Source of the DNA: Ilex aquifolium
Taxonomy: Eukaryota; Streptophyta; Magnoliopsida; Aquifoliales; Aquifoliaceae
Assembly: GCA_951799425.1 (NCBI GenBank)
Contig: OX637397.1
Span: 15,398,064-15,462,063, forward strand
DNA: 64,000 bases
Direction: 5' to 3'
Under the pieces are notes generated by a model. The model saw nothing but the letters and a program-made list of their open reading frames with translations. It had not been told where the DNA came from and ran no database searches. Below, one piece after another: positions 23,270 to 32,890 of the stretch (positions are counted from its first letter, which is position 1; each line of letters begins with the position of its first letter). A program made the translations under genes and the position numbers.

Positions 23270-25247
23270 ATGGCTACTCCCTCTCCATTTGACGTTATGG
23301 AGCGATTTTTCGGCAACGTCGAGGCTAGCGAAATCTACGAGGACGAAGCTCAGGTCCTTGCTAGGCGCTTCGACTTTCCCCCTGGTGTTGTCGTGTGCCC
23401 TGCAGGCTTGCGTAGGTTCCATAGCCCGGTTACTGGTGAAGCTTGCTTCTTCGAGGCCCCCTTCTTATTAGGGCTTCGATTTCCCCTACCTGGCTTGATA
23501 CGAGATGTTCTTCACTTCTTCAGCTTCTGCCCCTCCATGCTCCTCCCATCTGGTTGGGCGGGGTTACTGACCTTCACTGCGGCGTGGGGAAGGATGTTCC
23601 CTCAGGCCAGGGCTAATTTAAGGGAGTTTCTTCACTTTTTCCGCCCCGAGGAGGTGTCCGAGTTCTACCACTTCGTCCCTAGGCGAGGGGGAGAGATTCC
23701 CAGCCGGGATCTCCCACCGACTCCTGACGGGTGGATAAGGAGATATTTCTTCGTCTCCGGAGATGGTTGGGAGTTTGGTTCCCAATTTCCGGGGTCTGTC
23801 AGAGTTCCTACCGCCTGGGGGCGCCGCATAAACCTAGGTAAGCTCTTGTCTTTGTGCTTGTTGATGCTTGTGCTCGCCTTCTAACGGCGTTACCAGTTCC
23901 TAATGCAGGAGAGCTTCCTCCCCTTGGTGCTTCCGAGCTGGCTCGGGTCGACCAAGCACGTGCTCGCCTCCCTTTTTCCTATATTGAGTTGATGATTCCC
24001 GGGGTTCCCTCGGCGTCAGGTGATCGTGCGTAATCAATGTTTCTTATTTTTCTATACCTTTATTCGAACCCTTGCTAAGCTTTTGATCTCGTTTGCGTAG
24101 TTCCTTCCTACCTGGTGACTCAGCGCCACATGATCATGGAGCGTGTGGACGAAAAAAGGCGGGATAGGGCCGTAGGACCCCCTGCAAAGAGGACGAGGTT
24201 GGAACAGGGCAGTTCTTCCAGCGAGGTCCCCGTTCCTGCTGCTGAGGCTCCTGTTGCTGCGGTCGAGGTCCTTACTTCTGTTTCCGATGTTCCTGTTTCC
24301 GCACCCGAGGCCTCGAGGTCGACATCAGAGTTGGTCACAAGCGAGGCCACTGCGGGTACTGTGATGCTTGACCCCATGGGAGGGCCTGTTCGGCGAGGCA
24401 CTTATGTAATTGCTGCAGCCGGTCCGAGCTCAACTCTTGCCCCCTAGACCTCCATTGCTGGCTCTGAGGCCGGTCTACTTCGGGACGTGAGCCTGAGCAG
24501 TCGTGCTCTGATGGAGTTGATTCCTAGAGTCGACCTGCGTCGCTCTGTAGATCTTCCTTTTCAAGTCCGAAGCCGTGATGCTCTTCATGCCCTACTTGAG
24601 GTATACCTTGGTGCTTTTCCTTTGTTTCAAACTCCTTGGTGCCTTATAATGTCCCTTATCTCCAGTCGGCGACACATGTTTGCGCTCTTGGGAGGGAGAT
24701 TTTTATGCTAAGGAATGATGTCCAAAGGAGGGGTGCCGAGGTCCTTGATGCTCGTCAGCACGGCACCGAGCTGCTGAACTGGGGCCTGGCCACTAAGAGG
24801 GAGTTGGAGCAGGTTCTTGAACAGCGGGCTCAGACCTTTAGGCAGCTGATTGCCAGTACCTCGGCTGAGGTTTCTCTAAGGGACGAGTTGACTCGTTTGA
24901 AGGAAGAGTGGGAGGCTGAGAAAGAGGACTTGCTAAATGCTGCTGTTACCCGCACCCTTCTGGAAGATCAGCTGAAAGAGTCCCGGGCTGCTGTTTCTGA
25001 GCTGAATAGGTCTTTAGCTGCTGAACATCAGCTCGTAGAAGATCAACGAAAAGATCTTGAGAAGGCGAGGCTGGAGGCAGCTAGGGCCTTTGTTGATGGG
25101 TTCTTTAATTTTGCTGATCAGGCGATGGAGAGATTTCCTGACTTAGACCTTAAGCAATTTCAGCCAAGGTTTGATGCTTCTTCAAGCAGTGGTGCTCCCG
25201 ACGTTACTCCTGCTCCCGACGCTACTCCTCCTGCAGATCAGGCTTGA
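23270..25247 (+). pseudogene. Antisense unit B: second putative gypsy-type transposon protein
   Basis: Four exons with matching phases: 23270-23837, 23909-24019, 24101-24600 and 24666-25247 (1,761 nt, 587 codons). It starts MATPSPFDVMERFFGN. The N-terminal domain matches units A and C at GEACFFEAPFLLGLRFPLPG, LLPSGWAGLLTF and YFFVSGDGWEFGS. The middle is Ala/Val/Pro-rich with a basic patch (PPAKRTRLEQ) that could be a nuclear signal. The last exon is a coiled coil ending AFVDGFFNFADQAMERFPDL, the same end motif as unit A. One in-frame TAG (24445-24447) interrupts it and could come from CAG. Divergence from unit A is large outside the shared blocks, so the duplication is old. Confidence 0.78.
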
Positions 25248-25249
25248 GT

Positions 25250-25640
25250 GCCCGGGTTTTCATAGCTGATTTCCTTTTCTTGCTGCTCTTTTCTTGTGTA
25301 AACATACGTTTTTTGTAATGGAACTTTCCCTTCTTTTACTCTGGTGATGTATTTGCTGGTTGGTTGCTTCTTTTGCTATATACTCCCCTGCCCCCCTACT
25401 CCGAGGAGGCCTTGGCCTATTTGGAGTAGTATCATTGCTCGAGATCTGGGCTTCCTTACTTTGGATTTGCCGCATGTGCCATCTATAGGACATATACACG
25501 TATGTATATATATATATATATATTTTACAATATGCGATGTAGATTTAAGCAAGTTCCTGGGTGGTTTACCAACTTCGTCGTAAGTTGAGCCAGCATTCAA
25601 TGCTATCTTGATTGCGAGACTTCAACAGTCAGCCTTGGGT
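25250..25640. other. Spacer between antisense units B and C
   Basis: No gene. Holds a (ta)n microsatellite near 25,503-25,524, and the terminator side of unit B (tttgtaatggaactttccc). Confidence 0.5.
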
Positions 25641-25642
25641 AC

Positions 25643-25650
25643 TATTTATA
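25643..25650 (+). promoter_or_regulatory. TATA-like box of antisense unit C
   Basis: TATTTATA about 157 bp upstream of the ATG at 25807. Weaker than the boxes of units A and B, but in the matching position. Confidence 0.45.
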
Positions 25651-25806
25651 CCCGTTTGTCTCATTGCTTTTCAGCAAGCCTTTCCTCTTTAACTCTTCGT
25701 CTCTTACTTGAACCATGCGGCGATGGATTCTTCTCCACTTTTCAAGCAACGAGCCCGTGAATCGCTCAAGGGCGATTAGTGTTCTATCTTTCTCCTTCTC
25801 TCCCGG

Positions 25807-26772
25807 ATGACGGCTGCGGATGCTGCTGTAATGAAGAGCCGATACGACCTTCCGGCGGATCTGAGGGTGAGGGCTCCCACTCCTGACGAACCTTGCAGTA
25901 TGTCCATTCCAGGCGAGGTCTCCTTTTTCGAGGGCGCATTTGAGTACGGCTTTCGCCTCCCTCTTCATCCCGATTTCGCCCGAATTCTCACCCATCATGG
26001 CCTATGTCCCTCTCGTCTTTCCCCCGAGGGGTGGGCTACCATGGTTGGTTTTTTCGTATTCTGGCGTATGCAGGGCTTTGAGACCTTTCCCACTGTTTCT
26101 AAATTTTTCTATTTCATTGATCTCTCTTTCGACTTCCCACCGTTCTTCAGTTCTCTCTCTTTTAAATGGTATTTCCACCCTCCACTGGTTGCTGACATTC
26201 CCTCTTCCCCCGAGGGGTGGGCCCAACGCTTCTTTTTTGTGTCTGGGGACTCTTGGGAGTCTGCTGTGGGGGAAGATCAGCATGTTTGGGTTCCTCGTTC
26301 CTGGACAAGCTTTCGGGAGAGAGGTAATTACTTCGTCATTCCAAAGCTATCTGTCCCTCTGTTGGCAACAAACTAACTGAACTTGTTTGTGCTGGTGTTG
26401 TGTTGTGCAGGTATTCCCGCTCTGACTCCATTGGAGGCGTTCCATGTCAGGATGGTTGAGAAGGCTTCCCCCCGTCCTTACTCTGCTCTTGTTACCCCTG
26501 AGAACCTTGCCCGTTATGGGATAGGGGGAAGTTCGACCAGGCTCCTGCGCACGCCCTCTTTTGCTAATGAGCAAGAGGGAGTTGTCTTGGAAGATCCCGA
26601 GGTGGAGGTCCTGAAGAGGAAGTTGGCAGAGGTGGAGAGAGAGAGAGATGTTTTGAAGGAGGAGAATGCCAGGCTCAAGGCGGATGCTGCTGGGATGGAG
26701 AAAGTGGAGAAAGAAGTTCCGACGGAGGGGAAAGTGGAGGAGGTCCTGGTAGGGGAGGGAGGGCAGAACTAG
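25807..26772 (+). CDS. Antisense unit C: intact 292-aa putative gypsy-type transposon protein
   Basis: Two exons, 25807-26323 and 26411-26772, joined in phase 1 (GAGAGAG|gtaatt ... gtgcag|GT), giving an uninterrupted 292-codon frame plus stop. It starts MTAADAAVMKSRYDLPAD. Shared domain blocks are GEVSFFEGAFEYGFRLPLHP, LSPEGWATMVGFFVFWR and RFFFVSGDSWESAV. The second exon has ALVTPENLARYGIGG and a short charged heptad stretch (VEVLKRKLAEVERERDVLKE), then a Glu/Val-rich end. It lacks the long coiled-coil exon and the PDLDL end motif of A and B. It is the only one of the three units with an open spliced frame. Role unknown: it may be a gag-like or regulatory accessory factor of the element, but nothing in the sequence proves this. 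Confidence 0.8.
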
Positions 26773-26994
26773 AGGCCCTGTTTTTTGTAACTTCTATGTA
26801 CCTGTTGGCTGTGGCTCTTTTTGAATTGTTGACTTTTCCCGCGATGAAATGAAATTTCTGGCTTTTATCTCCCAGTTATTCCCCCTTTTTTTTTGGGAAT
26901 GCGTTTATCTGTTGAACTATGAAGCCTGTTTGTTCTGAGTCGTCGAGCTGCTGAGCTTGTTGTCTTTCAAGCAGCAAAGTCTTTGGCCGGTTTT

Positions 26995-27210
26995 GAGCTT
27001 ACGAGCTCTCAAGCTGAGGAGAATTTGTTGATGCTGAGCTGACAAGCTTTTAGACTTGAAAGTTGGAAAATCCCGAGCTTACGAGCTCTTAGACTGAAAA
27101 GCCTGTAGATCCTGAGCTTACGAGCTCTTAGACTGAAAAGTCCGTAGATCCTGAGCTTACGAGCTCTTGAGTTTACGAGCTCTTAGATTGAAAAGTCCGT
27201 AGATCCTGAG
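26995..27210. repeat. Tandem repeat with GAGCTTACGAGCTC core
   Basis: Three head-to-tail units of about 39 bp, starting at 27075, 27114 and 27153 (the third has a 16-bp insertion). Degenerate copies lie to the left from about 26,995. The core gagcttacgagctc is nearly palindromic. It lies in the Tat element between the end of antisense unit C and the 3' end of pol, i.e. between two convergent transcription units. Confidence 0.75.
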
Positions 27211-27297
27211 TAGAGCGAACTTTTTGGGAAACTTTTGTATCTCTCATTGATAAAGTCCGATCTTTTTACAATAACGCTCCACTTCTTGCGAGAAACT

Positions 27298-29631
27298 CTA
27301 TTGGTAATAACGCTTCAAGTGGTCTGCGTTCCATGAGTGGTGTAGGTCTCCGCCCTCCTCCGTTTGCAGCTCGTAGTTTCCAGGTCGGACAATCCTTTTT
27401 ACCACGTACGGTCCTTCCCAGTTTGGCCCCAACTTGCCATGAGCCGGGTCCTTCCTGGCTGGGAGCAATTTTTTCAACACTAGATCCCCTGGCTTAAATC
27501 CCCTCCTTCTTACTCGCTTGTTATAGTATCTTGCTGTACTCCTTTGGTAGGAGGAGATTCGTTGCAGGGCCTCGTACCTTTTTTCGTCTAGGAGGTCGAG
27601 GTTGACCAATAGGGACCTTTCGTTCCGTGTTGGATTGAACAGTTCGGTCCTTGCGGAGGACACTCCTACTTCAACGGGGGCCATGGCCTCCGTCCCGTAT
27701 GCTAGGCTGAAAGGCGTTTCTCCAGTCGCAGTTCGAGTAGTTGTTCGGTATGCCCATAACACTGCGGGAAGGTAGTCTACCCATTGGGACTTGGACGCCT
27801 CGAGCCTGGTTTTGAGCGCCAGTTTGATAGTCCGGATGGTCACCTCGGCTTGCCCATTAGACTGCGGGTGGGCTGGTGCTGAGAAGAAGTTTTTGATTCC
27901 CAATCTACTACAGAAATTTGTGAACATTGGATTGTCGAACTGCTTCCCATTGTCGGAGACCACTGCTCTGGGGACGCCGAAGCGGCAAATTATAGACTTC
28001 CAAACGAAGTTCTTGACCTTCTGCGCTGTGATCTTTGCCAGGGGTTCGGCTTCTGCCCACTTGGTGAAGTAGTCCACTGCGACCACGAGGAATTTGCATT
28101 GTTCGACTCCTATTGGTAGGAGTCCTAATATGTCCAACCCCCACTGTTGAAAGGGCCAAGGACTGACCACCGGGGTGAGGAGTTCAGGTGGGCAATGCGG
28201 CAAGTTCCCGTGGACCTGACAAGCTTGGCATCTCTTCATTATCTCTTTGGCGTCTTTGGACATGGTTGGCCAGAAGTAGCCTTGACGCAGGGCCTTGCTG
28301 GCTAATGTCTTAACACCGATGTGATTGTCGCACATGCCTTCGTGGATTTCCCTTAGGATGTAGTTTGCTTCCGTTCCTGTCACACATTTCAGTAAAGGAA
28401 AGGAAAAACCTCTTTTGTATAGGTTACCTTGGATCAGCGTGAACCTCGTCGCCCTGGCTCTTAGTTTGGAGGCGTCCTTCGGGTCATCTGGCAGTACCCC
28501 GTCTTGCAAGAAGGATATGATGGGGTCCATCCATGAAGCCTCTTCTTCGACTGGCATAGCCTGAGCTTCTGCGGCTTGTTCGTCGTCAAGCTGTATGCTG
28601 GGCCGTGCTAGGACTTCGATGGGTGTTCGCCCCGATAAGTCTTGACTGCCGATAGTGGCCAGTTTGGCTAGGGCATCAGCCCGCTGATTGGCTTCTCGGG
28701 GAATTTGGATTAGCTCGGCCGAGATGAATTTCCTCAGTAGTCTCTGCACTTCTGTTAGGTATAGCGCCATCTTTTCGTCCCGGGCGGCGTATTCTTCTTC
28801 GACTTGTCTGACTACCAGTTGCGAGTCGCTATATACCACGATCTGTTGAGCTTCCATTGAAAGGGCCAGGTTCAGACCGGCTATGAGGGCTTCATACTCG
28901 GCTTCGTTGTTGGATGCCTGAAAGTCAAACCTCAAGGCATACTCTAGGTCATACCCTTCTGGTGATGTTAGGATGAGTCCGGCTCCGCTTCCCTGCACAT
29001 TCGAAGCCCCACCTACGCATAATTTCCAGGTCGGAACGTCGGGGACACAGTCTTGATTTTCCTCGTTTTCCTCGGGTGGAGAGGTAAACTCGGCCAGAAA
29101 ATCTGCCAGGATTTGTCCCTTGATGGCGGTTCTGGGCTTGAACTTGATATCAAACTCGCTAAGCTCCATCGCCCACTTTATCAATCTTCCTGAGGCTTCA
29201 GGTTTGTGCAGGACCTGCCTCATTGGTTGGTCCGTTGGGACTTCGATGGTGTGCGCCTGAAAATATGGTCTCAACCTTCGAGCGGCGACTAGCAGGGCCA
29301 GCACTAGTTTTTCCATCTTTGGGTACCTCTCCTCGGCGCCTCGGAGGGCTTTACTGCAAAAATAGACAAGTAGCTGGATCCGGTCTTTGTCTCTAACCAG
29401 CGCGGCGCTGATCGAGAAATCTGATACCGCAAGATAAAGTGTCAGTACTTCGCCCTCTTGTGGGCTTACCAATACGGGCGTGGATGCCAGGTAGATCTTT
29501 AGGGCTTAGAAAGCCTCTTCGCATTTTTCATCCCATTGGAAGGCTGCCTTAAGGACCTTGAAGAACGGCTGGCATTTATCGCTGGAGCGCGATACAAAGC
29601 GGTTGAGCACTGCTATTCTCCCGGTTAGGCG
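27298..29631 (-). pseudogene. pol: Tat element RNase H, second RNase H and integrase
   Basis: Same frame as the upstream pol piece, with a further TAA at 29508-29506 in FVSRSSDK...CEEAF*. The long frame 29472-27298 holds the gypsy RNase H (SKALRGAEERYPKMEKL, near 29,320-29,370), a tether, and a second RNase H (GGASNVQGSGAGLILTSPEG, near 28,950-29,010, with NEAEYEALIAG and VVYSDSQLVV). The integrase follows, with HHCC finger (HEGMCDNHIG...CQACQ, 28,200-28,340), DDE core (GLDILG, VVSDNGKQFD, and Glu in NGQAEVTIRTIK) and a C-terminal GPY/F-like end near WEGPYVVKRI. The first Asp of the second RNase H is replaced (CVGGASN instead of the usual VDGAS). The integrase catalytic residues look intact. 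Confidence 0.88.
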
Positions 29632-31455
29632 CTAGATTTCTCTTGTGGTGGTGGGGGGCTTCATTTCGAGGACTGCTCTGACCTTCTCTGGGTTTGCCTC
29701 AATGCCCCGGCTGTTGACTATGAAGCCCAAGAACTTTCCAGCTGACACCCCGAAGGCGCATTTTGCGGGGTTTAGCTTCATTCGGTACCTCCTCATGATC
29801 TCGAATGACTCCCTGAGGTGCTGAATGTGGGTCTCGGCTTTGAGCGATTTCACCAGCATATCATCTATATATACTTCCATGGTCGAGCCTAGCTTCTCCC
29901 TAAACATCCGGTTAACCAACCTCTGGTAGGTGGCTCCCGCGTTCTTCAGTCCGAACGGCATCACTTGGTAGCAAAAGATCCCCTGCTCTGTAACGAACGA
30001 GGTCTTTTCTTGGTAGCTTGGGTCCATCCGGATTTGGTTGTATCCCGAGAAGGCATCCATGAAGCTCAGGAGCTCATGGCCGGCCGTCGCGTCGACTATG
30101 AGGTCGATCCGAGGCAGCGGGAAACTGTCCTTTGGGCAAGCTCGATTAAGGTCGGTAAAATCGATGCAGAGTCGCCACTTGCCATTTACTTTCTTTACCA
30201 GAACGACGTTAGCTAGCCAGGTCGGGTAGTCGACCTCTCTGATGGCTTTGGCGCGCAATAGCTTGGCTACTTCTTCGTTGATTGCCTTCTGTCTATCCGG
30301 CGTGAAGCTCCTCCTATTTTGCCTTACCGGTTTGCAGTTAGGATCTACACTGAGATGGTGTACGATCACGGCAGGGTCTATCCCTTCCATGTCTTCTTGC
30401 TTCCAGGCGAAGACGTCAGCGTTTTCCTTTAGGAAGGAGATGAGTTTCTCCTTGATGACTGGTAACAGCGTGGAGCCCACAAAGACTACGCGTTCCGGGT
30501 CCTCACCCAGCTGTACTGGCTCCAACTGTTCCGAAGGGGCAGGTCGGGCTTCCATCTTATCCCTCATATCCAAGTCCTCCAGCTGGACCGACTCCACCTC
30601 TTTCTGCAGCATGGATGACACGTAGCATTCCCTGGCGAGGCGTTGGTCTCCCCTCACCACCCCGACTCCATTCTCTGTCGGGAACTTCATCACCAAATGA
30701 TATGCAGAAGGCAACGCCTTAATGGAGTTGAGGGATGGCCTCCCCAACAAGACATTGTAGGAAGACGGGGCGTCCACTACCAGGAAGCGGGTCGTGGTGG
30801 TGACTTGGCATGGTGGATCTCCTATGGTGAGGACAAGCGGTATAGATCCGACTGGCAAAACCCTTTCTCCCGAGGATCCCAAGAGGTGGGTTTTCACGGG
30901 TTCCAATCTCGATTTCTCTATTCCGAGCTTCTCGAAGGCCGCTAAGAAGATGATATCTGCCGAGCTACCGTTATTGACGAGCACCCAATGTATGGTCTTG
31001 TTTGCTATGATCGCTTTTATGACCAAAGGGTCGTCATGGGGGTGTTGGCATTCTTCTAGGTCGGCATCTGAAAAGGTGATCTCCACATCTAGGCGGGGCA
31101 TTTTGTTGACAGTCTGGACTGTGAGGAAGTCTTCTGACCGGGCTCTTCTGGCATGAGCTCTCCGAGCCGAGCTTGACTCGCCACCACCAGCGAAACCCCC
31201 GAAGATGACTCGGATCTCTCCGATGGCTTGTTGATGTTGCGGTGGCTCAGCGGCAGCTCGGGCTTCTCGCCCTTGATTGTTTTGTGCTCTCTGTTCCCCT
31301 GCGATGTAGCGGTGCAGATGGCCTCTCTGAATTAAGTATTCGATCTCCTTCTTCAACTGAATGCAGTCGTTTGTTTCGTGTCCTGTGTCTTTGTGGTAAT
31401 CGCAGTATTTGGTGGCATCCCGCCTGCTGGGATCTGACTTCATCCGGGGAGGCCA
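29632..31455 (-). pseudogene. pol: Tat element gag finger, protease and reverse transcriptase
   Basis: Continues the gag frame after the TGA. Order: a gag-end zinc finger (CDYHKDTGHETNDC) near 31,360-31,405; a Gly-rich linker; an aspartic protease near 30,960-31,010 with the active-site triplet region reading LVNNGSSADI; and reverse transcriptase with WRLCIDFTDLNRACPKDSFP near 30,120-30,180, MDAFSGYNQIRMDP near 30,010-30,055 and the intact catalytic box VYIDDMLVKS near 29,850-29,880. The protease Asp of the usual D-x-G-S motif is Asn (AAT, one base from GAT), so the protease is likely inactive. The frame ends in TAG (29634-29632), most simply a CAG to TAG change, since homologous sequence goes on in frame. 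Confidence 0.88.
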
Positions 31456-32832
31456 TCAGACGAACCTCTCGTTCTGCACCTCGTGAAGGACCTGGGCTAT
31501 CGAGGTGACGAGGGGTGGGAGCCGTGCTGGTACATACCGCTGTTGCAGTTCCTGGGGAGGAGGTCCCAGGCGGTCCCGAACGTTCCCTCTCCTCTCAGGA
31601 GAAGGCTCTCTCCCTCTTCTTGGGGAGCGGTCCCTCCTCGGAGATCGGTCGCGTCTTTTCTCCTTTTTGGGACTGTGGTCCCTCTTCTGCTTCTCTCCCT
31701 CTATGACCGCCGTACTTCCCTTCAGGCGCAGGGCCTCCTCGCCGTTTATGTATTTCTCGGCTTTCGCCAGTACCTCGGCCATGGTGGCTTGAGGATTTTT
31801 TGCGATCGAGAAGAGAAGGTCCTTGGATTGAACCCCGAGTCCAGACATGAAGGTGGTCAATGCGAACTTGTCGTCCACGTTTTCTACCTTCAAACACTCC
31901 TGGTTGAAGCGTTGTACGTAGCTTCGGAGGGACTCGTTGGGTCCCTGCTTGACGCTCAGCAAGTGGTAGGACGACTTCTTATAAGTCCTTGCCCCGATGA
32001 AGTGGGATACGAACTGTATGGATTGTTCTCTGAAGGATGAGATCGACGCCGGTCGTATCTGGTTAAACCAGGCTATGGCTGACCCTTTTAGGGTGATGGC
32101 GAAAGCCCGGCAGCGGATAGGGTCCGCGTATCCTTGAAGCTCCATCTGATTCTTATACAGGTTCAGATGGTCAACGGGGTCTTTGGTCCCGTCAAATGCT
32201 TCTATCGAGGGGGTCCGTAATTTTTGGGGGAGAGGAAAGTGGAGGACCTCTGGGGTGAACGGTGACTCCGTTTGCTGTACCAGGGCGTCTATGGTGTCGG
32301 GGGTTCGCCCCTTAACCACTTTTTTCATATCGCCTAGCTCTCGCTGGAGCTCACGGATTTCTTGCTCCCAGGCATGGTCGTTTACATTCTGGGGGTAAGG
32401 CCTATCTTCTTGGTAGGTGGCCCTAGCCCTACTGTGAGCTTCGTCGTCACGTTCTTCGGGATGTCTTCTCCGATGATTTTCGCCAGAATGGCTGCGCTCA
32501 TGGAGCTCAGTCACCCAGTTGGGTGGAGCTTGGCGCTCTTGGAGCGGGGGAGCGGCGTCGTGCTCTTCTTGGAGGGGAGGAGGCTCTTGTCGAGCCGGGG
32601 GAAATCGGGGAAGGGGGAGCTGGTGAGTTTGTATCCAATCCATCAGCTCCTGATTCTGTTTCATCAGCTGTATTGTAGTTCTATGGTAAGTTTCCAGTTC
32701 GTTGAGCGGGGGGAGGTTCGCCGCTGGGGGGTGGCCTTCAACGTCCTCCATGTGCGTCGGAAAGCTTTCCGGTGGGTTATGGAGGCCTTGGGGATTGGCA
32801 GGAGCTTTACTTATATTCCGAGTAGAGACCAT
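31456..32832 (-). CDS. gag: Tat element gag (N-terminal and capsid part)
   Basis: Encodes the capsid-type Gag of the element. I take the ATG at 32832 (MVSTRNISKAPANPQ) because the longer open frame starts inside the primer-binding site. The first 150 residues are Pro/Gln/Glu-rich. Around 31,860-32,250 is the retrotransposon gag domain with the blocks IEAFDGTKDPVDHLNLYK, GSAIAWFNQI and LRSYVQRFNQE. It is followed by a Lys/Arg/Asp-rich stretch with repeated RDRSPRR units (about 31,560-31,650) that may bind RNA. The frame ends at a TGA (31458-31456). Downstream codons continue the same polyprotein in the same frame, so this is probably a CGA to TGA change rather than a natural end. Confidence 0.85.
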   Translation of the reverse strand: MVSTRNISKAPANPQGLHNPPESFPTHMEDVEGHPPAANLPPLNELETYHRTTIQLMKQNQELMDWIQTHQLPLPRFPPARQEPPPLQEEHDAAPPLQERQAPPNWVTELHERSHSGENHRRRHPEERDDEAHSRARATYQEDRPYPQNVNDHAWEQEIRELQRELGDMKKVVKGRTPDTIDALVQQTESPFTPEVLHFPLPQKLRTPSIEAFDGTKDPVDHLNLYKNQMELQGYADPIRCRAFAITLKGSAIAWFNQIRPASISSFREQSIQFVSHFIGARTYKKSSYHLLSVKQGPNESLRSYVQRFNQECLKVENVDDKFALTTFMSGLGVQSKDLLFSIAKNPQATMAEVLAKAEKYINGEEALRLKGSTAVIEGEKQKRDHSPKKEKRRDRSPRRDRSPRRGREPSPERRGNVRDRLGPPPQELQQRYVPARLPPLVTSIAQVLHEVQNERFV

Positions 32833-32870
32833 CAAATAGATTAGATTCACAAGGAAACGGTGAAAATCGT

Positions 32871-32888
32871 TTCCCACAGACGGCGCCA
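32871..32888 (-). promoter_or_regulatory. Primer-binding site of Tat element
   Basis: TGGCGCCGTCTGTGGGAA, starting two bases inside the 5' LTR end on the minus strand. It begins with TGG as expected for pairing to a tRNA 3' CCA end. The tRNA species was not checked. Confidence 0.75.
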
Positions 32889-32890
32889 AC

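Noticed and set aside
31483..32844. Several long plus-strand frames opposite gag
   Set aside because: Mirror frames of a GC-rich coding region; no domain similarity, no start context, unlike antisense units A-C.
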